From: Stomorhina lunata
Lineage: Eukaryota > Arthropoda > Insecta > Diptera > Rhiniidae
Assembly (NCBI GenBank): GCA_933228675.1
Contig: OW121744.1
Span: 60,276,928 to 60,340,927, forward strand
Direction: 5' to 3'
DNA length: 64,000 nucleotides
Numbering within the stretch: position 1 is the stretch's first letter; each line of letters starts with the position of its first letter. The position numbers and the translations under genes are program-made. The notes beneath the pieces are model-generated. The model saw only the letters and a list, made by a program, of their open reading frames with translations, did not search any database and was not told where the DNA came from. This document shows positions 1-11,477 of the stretch, in pieces.

Positions 1-96
1 GGGTAAGCAATTTGAAAGCAACAACAACAACAGCAACAACTTTTTTGTTGTTGTTTTATTAAAAACATATATTTTTAAACGAAATACAATTTTTTT

Positions 97-169
97 TATG
101 ATCCCATGGGGGCTCGAACCCAGACCCTCCGACTGCTAGGCAGAGACTCTTCCACTGAGCTACTTCATA
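97..169 (-). tRNA. tRNA-Ala(AGC)-like pseudo-tRNA inside a TIR element
   Basis: A 73-nt segment reads like a tRNA. It has an A box (TAGCTCAGTGG), a GCTC/GAGT D stem, an anticodon loop CTAGCAG with anticodon position AGC (alanine) and the conserved T before it, a 5-nt variable region, and a B box (GGTTCGAGCCC). The acceptor stem does not pair, two T-stem pairs are lost, and the last anticodon-stem pair is a mismatch. It is therefore a degenerate tRNA or an internal pol III promoter, not a functional tRNA gene. A near-identical copy lies at 62782-62854 in the second copy of the element. Confidence 0.4.
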
Positions 170-885
170 TGTTGAAAACTTAGCAGCTTATAATTATTAT
201 AAACAATTTTTATTTTTAGATCCAAAATCATGTGAAAATAACTTTATTTTTCCCTGCATTTTTTTGCTTTGTTGTAATTTTTGGAAAAATATTTTTATAC
301 GATTTTTTGTAATTATTTTAAAACTTTTTTTAAATTATTTTAAAACTTAAACAATTTAAATCTTTTTTGTATAAGTTTTTACATAAGATTGACTCTTACT
401 TACTTAAATGTTATAACCTGTTAAGGTCAAAGTTAGAGCATATTTAAGAATTCCATTGATTTCGATCTTGTGCGAATATTCTCCAATTTTATAGGCCAAG
501 CTTTGAAAAATGTTCCTCTACTTGGTCTTTCTATCGAAGTTTCGGACATCCTCCTTTAACATTAGGTAGTGGGATATTTCAATTCTAATTTTATCCTCTT
601 CATTGTATTTTTTTTTCAAGAGAGGGTTACTAGCCCGTAATCCTAACCCATTTTTACCGATCTTATGGGACAACTCTCGGAACATGTTAACTCACAATAT
701 TAATGGGTGTTAAACTAGCTCCCCGGGTGATACCATGAGGAGGTGTGTGTCCACAGTTGAGATGAAGGGTGACCCAGATAAGTTGGGCTTACCAAGTTAA
801 GACCAATTAGAATCGTGTTTGGTATTCAACATCCCCTACATAATCAAAATTTACTCATGATGGTATTTTTTCATTAACGTGAGCT

Positions 886-1180
886 AGTAGAAAAAACTTA
901 GTTTTTCTATAGAAAAAACTTAGTTTTTCTATAGAAAAAACTTAGTTTTTCTATAGAAAAAACTTAGTTTTTCTATAGAAAAAACTTAGTTTTTCTATAG
1001 AAAAAACTTAGTTTTTCTATAGAAAAAACTTAGTTTTTCTATAGAAAAAACTTAGTTTTTCTATAGAAAAAACTTAGTTTTTCTATAGAAAAAACTTAGT
1101 TTTTCTATAGAAAAAGTTAGTTTTTCTATAGAAAAAGTTAGTTTTTCTATAGAAATAGTTAGTTTTTCTATAGAAAAGGC
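886..1180. repeat. 22-bp palindromic minisatellite
   Basis: About 13 tandem units of roughly 22 bp, each a run of A, the core CTTAG, a run of T, then CTATAG. Each unit is nearly self-complementary. The last units lose bases (AAAAAGTTAG, AAATAGTTAG). The array sits inside TIR element copy 1 and is absent from the copy at 61803-63109, so it was gained in place. Confidence 0.85.
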
Positions 1181-1594
1181 AATAGTTTTTGTATACATTC
1201 TGAACCCTTATAAAATTCTAAGACGATTGAGCGATGACCGTCTGTCTGTCTTTGTATTAAAAGCACGACAAGGCCTAAACGAAAGGAGCGAGATCCCAGA
1301 AATTTGGCAAAGATATTTTTAATTCTTTCAAAAATTTTATTATTGAAATTTGGCGAAATCGGTTTACATTTGACCATAGCTCCTGTATAACCTCGCCTAG
1401 GCGAGGTTATAGCTATGATGATAAAATGTGGTATTTAGAAGTTTCATATAAGTTTAGAAGTTTCGAATTTGGTACATGTTTTAAATTACCTGCACCCTCG
1501 TAGATATATGATATATATTTCTAAAATTAATACAATTTGATGGTGGGTATATAAGATTCGGCACTGCCGAATATAACACTCTTACTTGTTCCCT
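1181..1594 (+). mobile_element. Helentron/DINE-like repeat fragment with terminal hairpin
   Basis: This contains a short GTCTGTCTGTC tract near 1240, phrases shared with other repeats in the window (GACCATAGCTCC), and the end module GGGTATATAAG, hairpin TTCGGCactGCCGAA, then CTCTTACTTGTT at about 1545-1594. The same end closes the large repeats at 6003 and 49998. It has no coding potential. A 16-bp palindrome CCTCGCCTAGGCGAGG lies near 1391. Confidence 0.55.
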
Positions 1595-1976
1595 ATTATT
1601 TTGATAATGACTCTAAAACCAAAAGAGATATTGAAAAATTTTGTTGGTTTAATGATAAAGAATTATATTAACTTTATACTAGAAGAAAATTAATTGCTTA
1701 ATATTTTCACTTTTCAGTTAGAACAAAGAAAAGCTTTTATAGCTATAGGCGGTTTTAGTTCAACCATCAGAAGAAAGAATCTTTAAATAAAAAAAAAAAA
1801 CTAAAAAAAATTGTTGCCCTTGGTGGGATTTGAACCGGGGCCATTCAGTTTAAATTACCATCTTAATTACAAATAAGTACTTCTGTAATAACTTATTATT
1901 TATTCGGATGGTATGTTGTAGTCGTTACAAGGTAACCAGTTATCAGAGTACTTGCCATTACCAAAGTTTTGCTGGG

Positions 1977-2428
1977 ATGTTATTTATTGGCATGACATGA
2001 ATTTTAGTTGCAAAAATTTTACTTTGTTGGTATCTGCTGAATTAGACATTAGTCGCAAAGGGTTAAAATTGTTTCACAGAAAAGTCTTATATAAACATGA
2101 CGTAATTTCGGAACAAACTATCCACATTTGACCCTAGCTCCCATATTTAATGATCTACCTGAAATTATATAAATCTTGATCAATTATTGATATGTCTCTA
2201 AGAATAAAGAAAAACTTAAATATTTGGTTGACAATTGGCCCGGAATTGATTTTAATGATGAAGGGTTCCAAATAGTCGTTCATGATCGACTGACTATAAT
2301 ATCATATAATATATGACATAGATAAATTGTTCTTCGTTGTCATTCTGAGCTTATTGGACGCTTCAATTGTGGTAGATAAATATATAAGTTTTGCTATTTT
2401 CTCTGGTATCACAATTGAGGTTATTATC
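1977..2428. other. Non-coding, weak repeat remnants
   Basis: No open frame of note. Around 2095-2160 are phrases of the widespread repeat family (ACATTTGACCCTAGCTCCCAT), so at least part is old repeat. Nothing else recognised. Confidence 0.4.
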
Positions 2429-2591
2429 ACCTACCGAATATATATTAACCCTCTAACCGGCAATTTTTTTTTTAATAAAGTTTATCGATTGATAGATTTT
2501 TAATAATTATTCAAAAACTATCAATCGATAAACTTTATTTTTCAAAAAAAAAAAATTGGCCGGTTAGAGGGTTAATATATATTCGGTAGGT
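2429..2591. mobile_element. Fold-back (palindromic) MITE, about 163 bp
   Basis: Two arms of about 70 bp are near-perfect reverse complements, beginning ACCTACCGAATATATATT on the left and ending with its complement at 2591. They are separated by a short AT-rich loop (about 2500-2516). It would form a long hairpin. The flanking GGTTATT occurs on both sides and may be a target duplication, but it is not symmetric with the arms. Confidence 0.7.
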
Positions 2592-3379
2592 TATTGCAGT
2601 TTGGCTAAGTAATAGGTTCTTTTGTTTCTTTGCTGATTTTCACCGTTAAAACATAATGTTTCACAACGAAAAACTACGTATCAATGTATTTCTTACACCC
2701 CGCCTAAAGACAGGCTTGCCAGGTACAGGGTTAATACTATAGTGATGTTATTTGATGACATTTAAATAAATCTAAATTGAGAAATTTTTTCACTTATAAA
2801 AACTTAACATTTCTCATAACTACTCTGAGACTCCCTAATATTAGTTTTTACATACACTTAGACCTATGAAAAATATTTATATAGTCTTTAACTTTTGACA
2901 TTCTAGTAAAAATTTAACAAAAGTTTGTTGCTTTAAGTTTTGAATTTAACAGAATGTCATTAATGTTGCACTCAATATAATTATTTCTCGAAATTGCGCT
3001 TAAATTTATGTATATAAATAGTTTGATAAAAGTTATTTTACAACAAAAAATTCAAAAGGTTAAGCCCGACCAAATCTTATACAAAATCAATGAAATTATA
3101 TGAAAACTTATTATTTTATAATTGTCATAATGCTTAAAGACATATCATATCTATGTTGAAAATTATTTAAATATAAATAAGTGAATTTGTGTCTGTGAGG
3201 GTCAGAAATCTCAATTCGGGTCGAACCTAATAAATGACCAAAGCACGGTGGTAAAAAGCGGCCAAAATGATTTTTCTTAATTTTATAATTTTGATTAAAT
3301 TTTGACTGTAGTTTATAGCCAACACTCTAAAGTATCCAATTTAACTTTATCTTTGACTATCGGATAACCGATTCGTTTT
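2592..3379. other. Non-coding AT-rich DNA
   Basis: No gene seen. Near 2700-2740 a GCCT...AGGC hairpin followed by CCAGGTAC resembles the 3' ends of the repeats at 20975 and 28802, suggesting an older member of that family. The rest is unassigned. Confidence 0.35.
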
Positions 3380-3528
3380 TATACCCTTCACCAATAGGTG
3401 AAAGGGTATTATAAGTTTGTGATTCCGTTTGTAATTTTTTTATTAGTGATCGTAGACCCCATAAAAATTATACCGATCGACTCAGAATCGGGAGGAGAAT
3501 CGATTAAGCGATGTCCGTCTGTCTGTCC

Positions 3529-3582
<54 letters not shown>

Positions 3583-6003
3583 CTGTTGAAATCAAGTTTC
3601 TGAAGCCCCTGGAGGATGGACTTACATAAATTGTATGTCAGATTTTAGGAAATTCTCCCGCAATGAACGCTATTAAATTTCATTAAAATCGGTTTATAAA
3701 CACCGAAAATATCGAAAAAATACCAAAAATTAGACGAAAATTTTAAAATTTTTGATTGAAACACACTTTTAAATAACAAGAGAAAAAAGATACTCCTGGT
3801 GTACATGTGATAATATGTTATATATCAGATTGTAGGAAATATTTTCCCAAAGCACTCTGTAAAATTTTATCAAAATCGGTCCATAAACAACTTAGATATC
3901 GCCAAAACACTGAATTTGATGTATCGCAAATTGCCCAAAGTACACATTAGAGAATGTTTGTTGAAAAAATTAAATGCAGAAATAGGAAAAACTATCCTCC
4001 TTTAGTACGGACCTACATAAATTTTATATCAGATTTTAGGAAATTCCCCCATCAAGCACGTTATTAAATTTTATCAAAAGCGGTCTATAAACAATTGAGA
4101 TATCGCCATAACACTACATTTGATGTACAGCAAATTGCCCAAAGTACGTGTCTAAGAAATTTTGTTTACATTTTGTAAGTATTGTTTCAGCGATATCTCA
4201 GGTGTTTATGGACCGATTGTGATGAAATTTGACATCGTTCTTTATGGGAGGATTTTCTAAAATCTGATATATATACTCCACAAATCTGATTATGAATACC
4301 ATTCAAATTGTACCGATCAACTCAGAATTGGCACAAGAATCGATTTCGCGACCTCCGTCCGTCTGTCCGTCCGTCTGTTTGTTTGCCCGTCCGTCCGTCT
4401 GTTTGTTTATCCGTCCGTCTACATGTCCGTCCGTCTACCTGTCTGTCCTTTTTTCTGTTGTAGTCAAGTTTTTGGAGCTCCTGTTTTGTCGATATCTAAG
4501 ATGTTTATTTTGATGAAGTTTAATAGCGTCCTTCGCAGGGGATTATCTAAATCCTGATGCATTCTGTAATTTGTGGTGGATATAATTTAGCGTTTAAGCG
4601 ATGGTGTTTTGATCGACAATGTTGAAATTCAGGGTGGGACAATTCAGGAGCTCCACAAATCTGGTTTTAGCAGACAGACACACTGCATTTATCTTAATTT
4701 TGTGTCTGACTTTTGAACATTATGATAACATTTGAGAATGTATTATATATCAAATTATAGGTAATCTTCCTAGGAAGTACAAAAATGCTATCCGTTCAAA
4801 ACCTACATATGTATGTAAGTATCTCACATATCAACAAAAATTTAAATTTTTTAATTGCAATTGGGAGAAATTCGTTCACGTTTGACAATTGATCCCGTAT
4901 AACTTCGCCTAAGGCAATCTCTTAGTAGCTAATAAATGACAAATTATAATAGATACGATGATGACATTTAGTATAAAGACGTTGTACAACATTGATATTC
5001 AGGACAATAGCGCCTTAAATAAACTTTCTAGAGGGACAACATTTGACAAAAGTATTTCTGATCTCTTGAAAAGTTCGATATTGAAAATGGGCGAGCTCTA
5101 TTCACATTTAGTGAAATCTCCCATATAAACCCGACCGGGAATCGATTTAATGCTGATAAATTAAATCACATTAAAATTGCACAAAGAACTAGAGCAAAAC
5201 TTTCCAAACATCCATCGGACAGATCGAAAGAACTATTATACATCCCAAATATTATTGATGAAGTGTTCATTTTAATTAATTAACTAACTTCAAATTAATA
5301 AGTAAACTTTTCCGACAAAGCTGATAACCATCCATTCAAAAGCTATATATTTCACGCATGTATCTAAAACTAAGAGTGTATACCCTATAATTTTAAGGCT
5401 TATCATTGTTAAAGCTTTGACCTAAATCAGTCCGCTAACTTCAGAGTTTTACATAACTAATCAAGAACTTTTACTAGTTGGATAATTCGTACGAATTAAA
5501 GTGCACAACCCTCACTGGGCACAGCGTTTTTGGGTTGCATGTCAGAATACTTAAACTTTATCAAATCGATGTGCTATTGCAAATCTAAGGGCATCTACAT
5601 TTTGAAGCATCTTTTCTGCATGGTTTATCTGGTCTATCGAACTTTATTAAATGTTCGTAAAATATGTGTCTATTTTATTTCGAAGCTATTGGCTGGCTTA
5701 AATATGCATTCTCTACTTGTAGTCTAGTAATCATTATCTTTCACAAAGGGACCACTTTAGAACCCAAGTGAAGCTTCCCTAGACATCAGCCACCTGCCCA
5801 ACCTAACCTTTGGGTGCATAACTATTCTAGATGATGACGCCACCGAAAAGGTTTTCGTTTTCCGACTCTTAATTTTAAAGACACTTTGCATATAATACTA
5901 GTATAACCAAATATTGCTACGAATTACATTAAGTACTTTTGGAACACCATTGGTGAAGGGTATCCAAGATTCGGCAAAGCCGAATATACCACTCTTACTT
6001 GTT
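3380..6003 (+). mobile_element. 2.6-kb Helentron/DINE-like repeat, copy A
   Basis: It starts with an inverted repeat TATACCCTTCACC/GGTGAAAGGGTAT and ends with GGGTATCC, hairpin TTCGGCaaaGCCGAA and CTCTTACTTGTTT. Two (GTCY)n tracts lie inside (about 3512-3593 and 4351-4450), a hallmark of dipteran mini-me/DINE-1 repeats. A second copy at 47490-49998 is colinear over its whole length with small indels. A 65-codon frame at 5530-5727 is open in both copies but resembles nothing known. No Rep/helicase is present, so it is nonautonomous. Confidence 0.6.
3512..3593 (+). repeat. (GTCY)n microsatellite
   Basis: A run of GTCTGTCC/GTCTGTCT tetranucleotides inside copy A of the 2.6-kb repeat. The equivalent tract in copy B (about 47618-47660) is much shorter, so it has changed length since the copies separated. 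The open frame across it is an artefact of the repeat. Confidence 0.85.
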
Positions 6004-7949
6004 TATACTAGCTCAAAGTCTATACTTTTTTAAAATTAAAAAAAAATTGATTTTTATATACTTTTGAATAAAAACAGATATGATTTTTCCACTAAAGTTT
6101 TTACTCTAAATTTTGAAGCATTTCTTAAATATTGTTATTTTTTCGAAAATTGAAGTGAATTCTATTTAAATTCACTTTAATTTTTTTAAATAACTAGTAA
6201 AAATTATAAAAATCAAAATTTTGAAAGGCCATATCTAAGGAAAAGGAGCTAAAAGAGGTTACACATAAATTGGATCTTCTACTGTTTAATACTAATTGTA
6301 TATATTTCGAATTTCAGCCGCATTCTCTTGCCGGCCTATTTACCAGAATCTTTTTACAAACTTTATCTTTTTACATATTTTAAACATTTTTAATTACACC
6401 AGGGCACAATTTAAGTATGAAACACAATTGGAACGAACTACCAATTTTTCGGAACGAATATTCGTAGTCAGAAATAGAAAATATGGGTTTATATGAAAGT
6501 GCTCACAATAGATGCGTACGACGAAATTCGTCGTGCGTATGGAACAGTGCTATAGGTTTATTTCTATTTCATACGCAGACGAACGACGAATGTAGAGTGG
6601 CTGTATTTCCTTTTTGCTGTAAATATTAAATATTATATGAGCTCTTGTTAAATATGATCACCTTTAAATTTGTAAACAAAAAATATTTATTTGAAATTAA
6701 ATTAATTAAAAATATTTATCTTGTGAAATAATCAAAGAATAAAATGTGAAAAAATACAAGTGGTGTAAGTGCGCGACATGTACGAAAGCTTGATTAAAAT
6801 TCGCAAATCAAAAATTCAACAAAATGGCGTCAACAACGTTTATTCGTCCTAAATGTGTTCAATAGACGAATGTACAAGACGAATTTTTAAAACCGAATTC
6901 GTCGTGCTGGACGAAAATAGTCGTTCGTCCCAATTATGTTTCTACCTTTAGTAAGAAAAAGGTTCATATCTTATTAGAAAATAACCTAAATCAGTATTTA
7001 TCAAATAATTAGATAAAAATTTACTTTAGTTACCACCAAAAATACATTTAAGATAACAAATTAATTAATGAGTTCAAATAAGTTTAAATGGTCTGTTTAA
7101 TAAAAATTTGGGTGTGGCGTTGAATTTTTTAGCCTTCTTTGTTAGCCAACACGTTTTTGAGTTAAATTTTTGCAATTAGATTGAAAACAAATGGAACAAT
7201 ACTTTGTTATTAAGGAAATTCTGTAAGCAATACATTTACACAGGTGGTGGCCACATCACAATGAACAAATCAAAAATGCAGAAAGAACAAGAAAATCACA
7301 GTCTAGAACATTTTCTTATGAATTTTTAATATTATATTGAAATTTTGAGCTTTTTGTCATGTTTTTTTTTTATATAATACTAAATCTTGACTAGCACACA
7401 TTTTTTCAGAAATTTAAATATATCTCTCAAACTACTCAACCAAATTTTACAAATTATATATAATAAGGTAGACAAAAGGCCTGTACATAAATGAAAATTA
7501 TTGAATATTTTTCAAAATTATTAAACACATTTTATTAATGTATCTTATATGTCTCCTTTTATCTGGCCAACCACTTTTAATTTTACCATATAATTTATAC
7601 AATATAAAGAAAGGACCATAATTTGTCAAATCAGTATGTTTCAGTCAAAAATATGAAGAAATAAACAAGTTATTGATTTTTGGCCGTATTTTACCACCGT
7701 GCACTTGTGCCGGAATCAAAGCAAAAGTCATATGACCAACCACCCGAACACACAACACTCGGCTAGCAAGGTTATGGCATTAGTATATTGTGATACTAAG
7801 CGATACCGTCAGCGGCGGCTATTTCGTAGCGTTAAAGGTTCGAAAAAACGGTACCTTATTATATTGTACTGAACTTACTCACACGAGAATGTTATTTGTT
7901 GTTATGTACCTAACTAATTCGTAAACAAAATTGGGTACACAAAGCCACA
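6004..7949. other. Non-coding region with GACGAA/TTCGTC cluster
   Basis: No gene recognised. Between about 6515 and 6935 the hexamer GACGAA or its complement TTCGTC occurs about ten times, including the palindrome ACGACGAAaTTCGTCGT near 6520. Positions 7770-7940 share phrases, in inverted orientation, with 23090-23235 (TAAGGTAC...TCAGTACAATATAATAAGG), so an old dispersed repeat is present. The rest is AT-rich and unassigned. Confidence 0.4.
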
Positions 7950-8199
7950 ATAAAGTGCTATAGTCGGTCAATCCCGACCATACGATACTCTTCACCACTA
8001 AGATCAAAGGTGTTATTTTTTCTGTATAACGAAAAATGTTTGCTAAATTTTGCCATCATTTTCTCAAAATTTATATATTATGCTGTTTCTGTCATTTGGA
8101 CTTATATGAGAGCTAGAGTCAAATGTGAACCGATTATCTCGAAATTTTGCAAGTTAATTACCGTTGTTACAAGAATTATGTATGCAAAAAATAAATAAA
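7950..8199. repeat. Helentron/DINE-like repeat family b, 5' fragment
   Basis: About 250 bp matching the first third of the b-family repeats at 8200 and 16802 (hairpin GTCGGTCaatcCCGACC, CTTCACCACTAAG, TTGCTAAATTTTGCCATCAT). It ends directly against the next copy. Confidence 0.65.
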
Positions 8200-9767
8200 A
8201 AACAAGTAAGAAAGCGCTATAGTCGGTCAAGCCCAACCATACGATACCCTTCACCACTAAGGTCAAAGGTGTTATTTTTCCTGTATAAAGACTAATATTT
8301 GCTAAATTTTGCCATCATACAAACATTTTCTTAAAACTTATATATTTAACATGTTTCCGTCATTTGGACTTATATGAGAGCTAGTGTCAAATGTGGACCG
8401 ATTATCTCGAAATTCTGCAAATTGATTACAGTTGTTACAAAAATTATGTATGCAAAAAATAAACTCAAAATATTCAATATCTTTAGATTTACGAGCGTTT
8501 TAGTGATCTTTTTGTCTCATTTAGTGCGTTTTTAAAGAAGAGTTTGTATGGGAGCTATGGTCAAATGTGGACCGATTTCAACGAAATTTGGTACAGTGAT
8601 TTTAGTTTACATAAGCAGTATTTGATTAAAATTTCATGAAAAAATATTGATATTTGTGGCCAATATGTCAATTTCGGGAAGTGGGACCTATGGGAGGTAC
8701 CATAAATAATGGACCGATTTTGACTAATTTCAATAGCCATGGTCCCATTATCAAAGAAATGATCTGTGCCAAATTTCGTCAAGTTATCTTCAGAATTGCG
8801 ACCTGTAGTTTGATTACAAGGTTTACATGGGGGTCCAGCCAGCCAGCCGGCCAGCCAGCCGTCCAGCCAGCCAGACGGACGGACGGACGGACGGACATCG
8901 CTAAATCGACTCAGAAAGTGATTCTAAGCCTATTGGTATACTAAAATATAATATAAATAAACAAATATTTCTATGCGTTACATACACTCAGAATATTATG
9001 TAAGTAAAATTAACTTAAAATGTAATTTGAAATGAATGAATATTCATTTAAAAACCGGTCAACTGATTTTTCATTCAAATTCAATAAATATTTCATTTAA
9101 ATTTAACTGACAAATATTTAAACTACATTTTCAGTTTTAAAAACGGAATATTCAGTTGTTTTCAAAAAAATTACTGACAAAAATTTAAACTACATTTTTA
9201 GTATAAAAAACGGAAATTTTCATTTATTTTTAAAAAATTGAATGGTAAAAAACGACGTAAAATTTCCGTAAAACGGACAATTTTCATTTGTTTTTGTAAT
9301 TAACGTAATATAAAAGACGAAACCATAAAAAGGTTATATACTGTAAGGCATCAAAAAACCAAACAGACAAAACAAAGTTTGTTGTTTGCTTAGGCCATAC
9401 CCCGTGATAGGCGGCCAGTATTATAAAAAGTTTCTTCAGTAAGCAAACCTAAGATACTTAAGGAAAACCAATAATTAAACAAATACGAATTATATTTGAT
9501 ACAATAATTGAAAAAATTTATAAAAACTAAATAACTGATATTTTCAAATGTTACGGATTTTCAGTATTTCTTTGTAGGTTGTTTTTTAAACAAATGTATA
9601 AATATGTTAAAAATGAATTTTCATATAAATTTAAATGAATATTCATTTGAAAACAACATAACCGAAAATTTCCTAAACAACATACAATCAGTTACTGTAA
9701 TAATTTCCTGAGTGTACATCAGCACAAACTTATAATACCCTTTCCACCTATGGTGGTGAAGGGTATA
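8200..9767. mobile_element. Helentron/DINE-like repeat family b, with nested MITE
   Basis: The repeat begins AACAAGTAAGAAAGCGC, the reverse complement of the CTTACTTGTT end module, followed by a hairpin. It carries a (GGAC)n tract at about 8875-8897, equal to (GTCC)n on the other strand, and ends CCACCTATGGTGGTGAAGGGTATA. The unit is about 800 bp; 730 bp of this copy (8985-9714) is a separate inserted element. Other copies lie at 9768, 16802 and 44301. Confidence 0.65.
8985..9714. mobile_element. 730-bp MITE with CACTCAG termini and TA duplication
   Basis: It begins CACTCAG and ends CTGAGTG, is flanked by TA on both sides (8983-8984 and 9715-9716), and interrupts the b repeat. Removing it restores GCGTTACATACATCAGCAC, exactly the intact sequence at about 44991-45009, so the empty site is present in the same window. 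The interior has no transposase. The TA target suggests the Tc1/mariner superfamily, but the interior is unfamiliar. Confidence 0.75.
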
Positions 9768-10217
9768 ATAAATTCTCATTATCTTTGGATTTACGAGCGT
9801 TTAAGTGACTTAGTGCGTTTTTAAAAAAGAGTTTGTGTGGAAGCTATGGTCAAATATGGACCGATTTCAACGAAATTTGGTATAGTGATTTAAGTTTACA
9901 TAAGCAGTATTTGTTTTAAATTTCATAAAAAAATATTGATGTTTGTGGCCAATATATCAATTCCGGGAAGTGGGAATTATGGGAGGTACCATAAATAATG
10001 GCCATGGTCCCATTATCAAAAAAAATTATCTATGCCAAATTTAATCAAATTATCTTTAGAATTGCGACCTGTAGTTTGATTACAAGTTTTACATGGGGGT
10101 CCAGCCAGACAGACGGACATCGGTATACTAAAAGGGTCTAAGACAATTATTTCTATGCGTTACATATATTAGCACAAACTTATAATACCCTTTCCACCTA
10201 TGGTGATGAAGGGTATA
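9768..10217. repeat. Helentron/DINE-like repeat family b, 3' part
   Basis: This matches the second half of the b repeat from TCATTATCTTTGGATTTACG to GGTGATGAAGGGTATA, without the (GGAC)n expansion (only one GACGGAC remains). It is 5'-truncated and directly follows the previous copy. Confidence 0.65.
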
Positions 10218-10323
10218 AACAGAACGTTACGTTATAATATCAAACCGTTCATTGGGACTTTAGTGTATTTTTTAGTTAACTTAGAGTACTAAGTTACGAA
10301 TTTTTAGAAAACTTACTTGTGTA

Positions 10324-11477
10324 CATGATAAAAGAAATTAGTAAGGTATAACCGTTCTCTCTTTTGTCAGCCATATTAACTTTCTGACGTTTGATCGAAT
10401 TATTATTTTCTTTTCTCAAATAATGCTACCATACTACTTTTAAAAATCCCAGTTTCGGTTTCCTATTATACTATAAACACAATCACGACTGCAGGCTACG
10501 GGCTACAACCTGTTAAAATTAGAATACATTCATTCAAATAGAAATAATTTTTTAAGCGTCGACATAGCCACACGACTAACGATGCAGATATAGACAAAAA
10601 AATATATACATTTTATATGTAATATAAAAATGTATGTTTAATAAATAAAATTTTACTTCTATTGAGTCAAAGTTATATAAATATTATTTATATAACTCTA
10701 ACTGAATAGAAGTAAAATTTTACGCTGTCATAACTAACACGCTACATATGCTAGAGCTAAGTAGTTTATGTTATATAAAAGCCTAGTATATCCTGTATAG
10801 AATTCATTATATAAAAGACCATACTTATATCTATATTATTTTAAGATATGCTAATTTTTATAAACAAAGTCGGTTGTAAAAATAAGTTTTGAGTATATGA
10901 GCTCTTAATCTTTATAAATCGGAAGAATGTATAATATATCATTTGAATGATACTTTCAGTAGCTTTTGTTTAATATACCAGTTTATATCGGATATAAACT
11001 TCTAAAGTTATACCGTATAATTTTTGAAATTTAAAAAGCCCATAATTCTCATACTATAAAAGATCACACCAAAATCTATCTATAAGAACATATTTGAAGA
11101 TACGTTTTTTAAATAAAATTTTGGTGAAAACAAAATTTTCAATCCCAAAAAGAAGCTGAAGAAACTGTAACATAAATTATAAAAAAAATATGTTACACAA
11201 AAATACTTTAAATATATTATGACAAAATTGTATTATCTCAAGTCTTTTTTTCCTTGTGCAGGATCCGCTAAACTTTATAAAATAAGTTTTAACGAAATGT
11301 TTACAAGACATTACACATTATACATTCAAAATTTCCTGATAATAATATTCCCATTTCTCACATGTGGCAACGACATTTATAATTGTTTACAAAAAACAAA
11401 TTTCAAATATTTCGCATTTACTTCAAAAATTTTTTTTGTAAGAGAGAACGGTTATACCTTACAATTTTTTTGCCATG
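10324..11477 (+). mobile_element. P-like nonautonomous transposon, copy A
   Basis: Termini CATGATAAAAG... and ...TTTTGCCATG form imperfect inverted repeats of about 38 bp sharing GTAAGGTATAACCGTTCTCT. The element is flanked by CTTGTGTA and CTTGTGTC, an 8-bp duplication with one mismatch. P elements start CATGATGAAATA and make 8-bp duplications, so a P-superfamily assignment fits; hAT also makes 8-bp duplications. No transposase is present. An internal palindrome near 10650-10725 surrounds a run of TATATAA. Copy B (40121-41283) is colinear and inverted, with a perfect 8-bp duplication. Confidence 0.7.

Larger units (their letters stand above)
1..1976 (-). mobile_element. TIR element with tRNA-Ala-like segment, copy 1 (interrupted, right end cut by window)
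   Basis: Positions 1-885 and about 1766-1976 are the reverse complement of 61803-62961, so this is a second inverted copy of the element there. The visible terminus CTGGGA at 1971-1976 matches the TCCCAG terminus of the other copy. The other terminus lies before base 1. Between about 886 and 1765 this copy has gained a palindromic minisatellite and a fragment of a Helentron-like repeat. The element encodes no protein I recognise, but carries a tRNA-like segment (97-169) and a B-box-like sequence near 1830. The superfamily is not determined because no clear target-site duplication is visible. Confidence 0.65.

Noticed and set aside
97..169. Functional tRNA-Ala gene
   Set aside because: Acceptor stem unpaired and two T-stem mismatches, the same in both copies, inside a mobile element.
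8654..8944. 96-codon frame with PAGQPAVQPARR and similar frames at 17227-17472
   Set aside because: They arise from the (GGAC)n/CCAGC-rich part of the b-family repeat and recur only because the repeat recurs.
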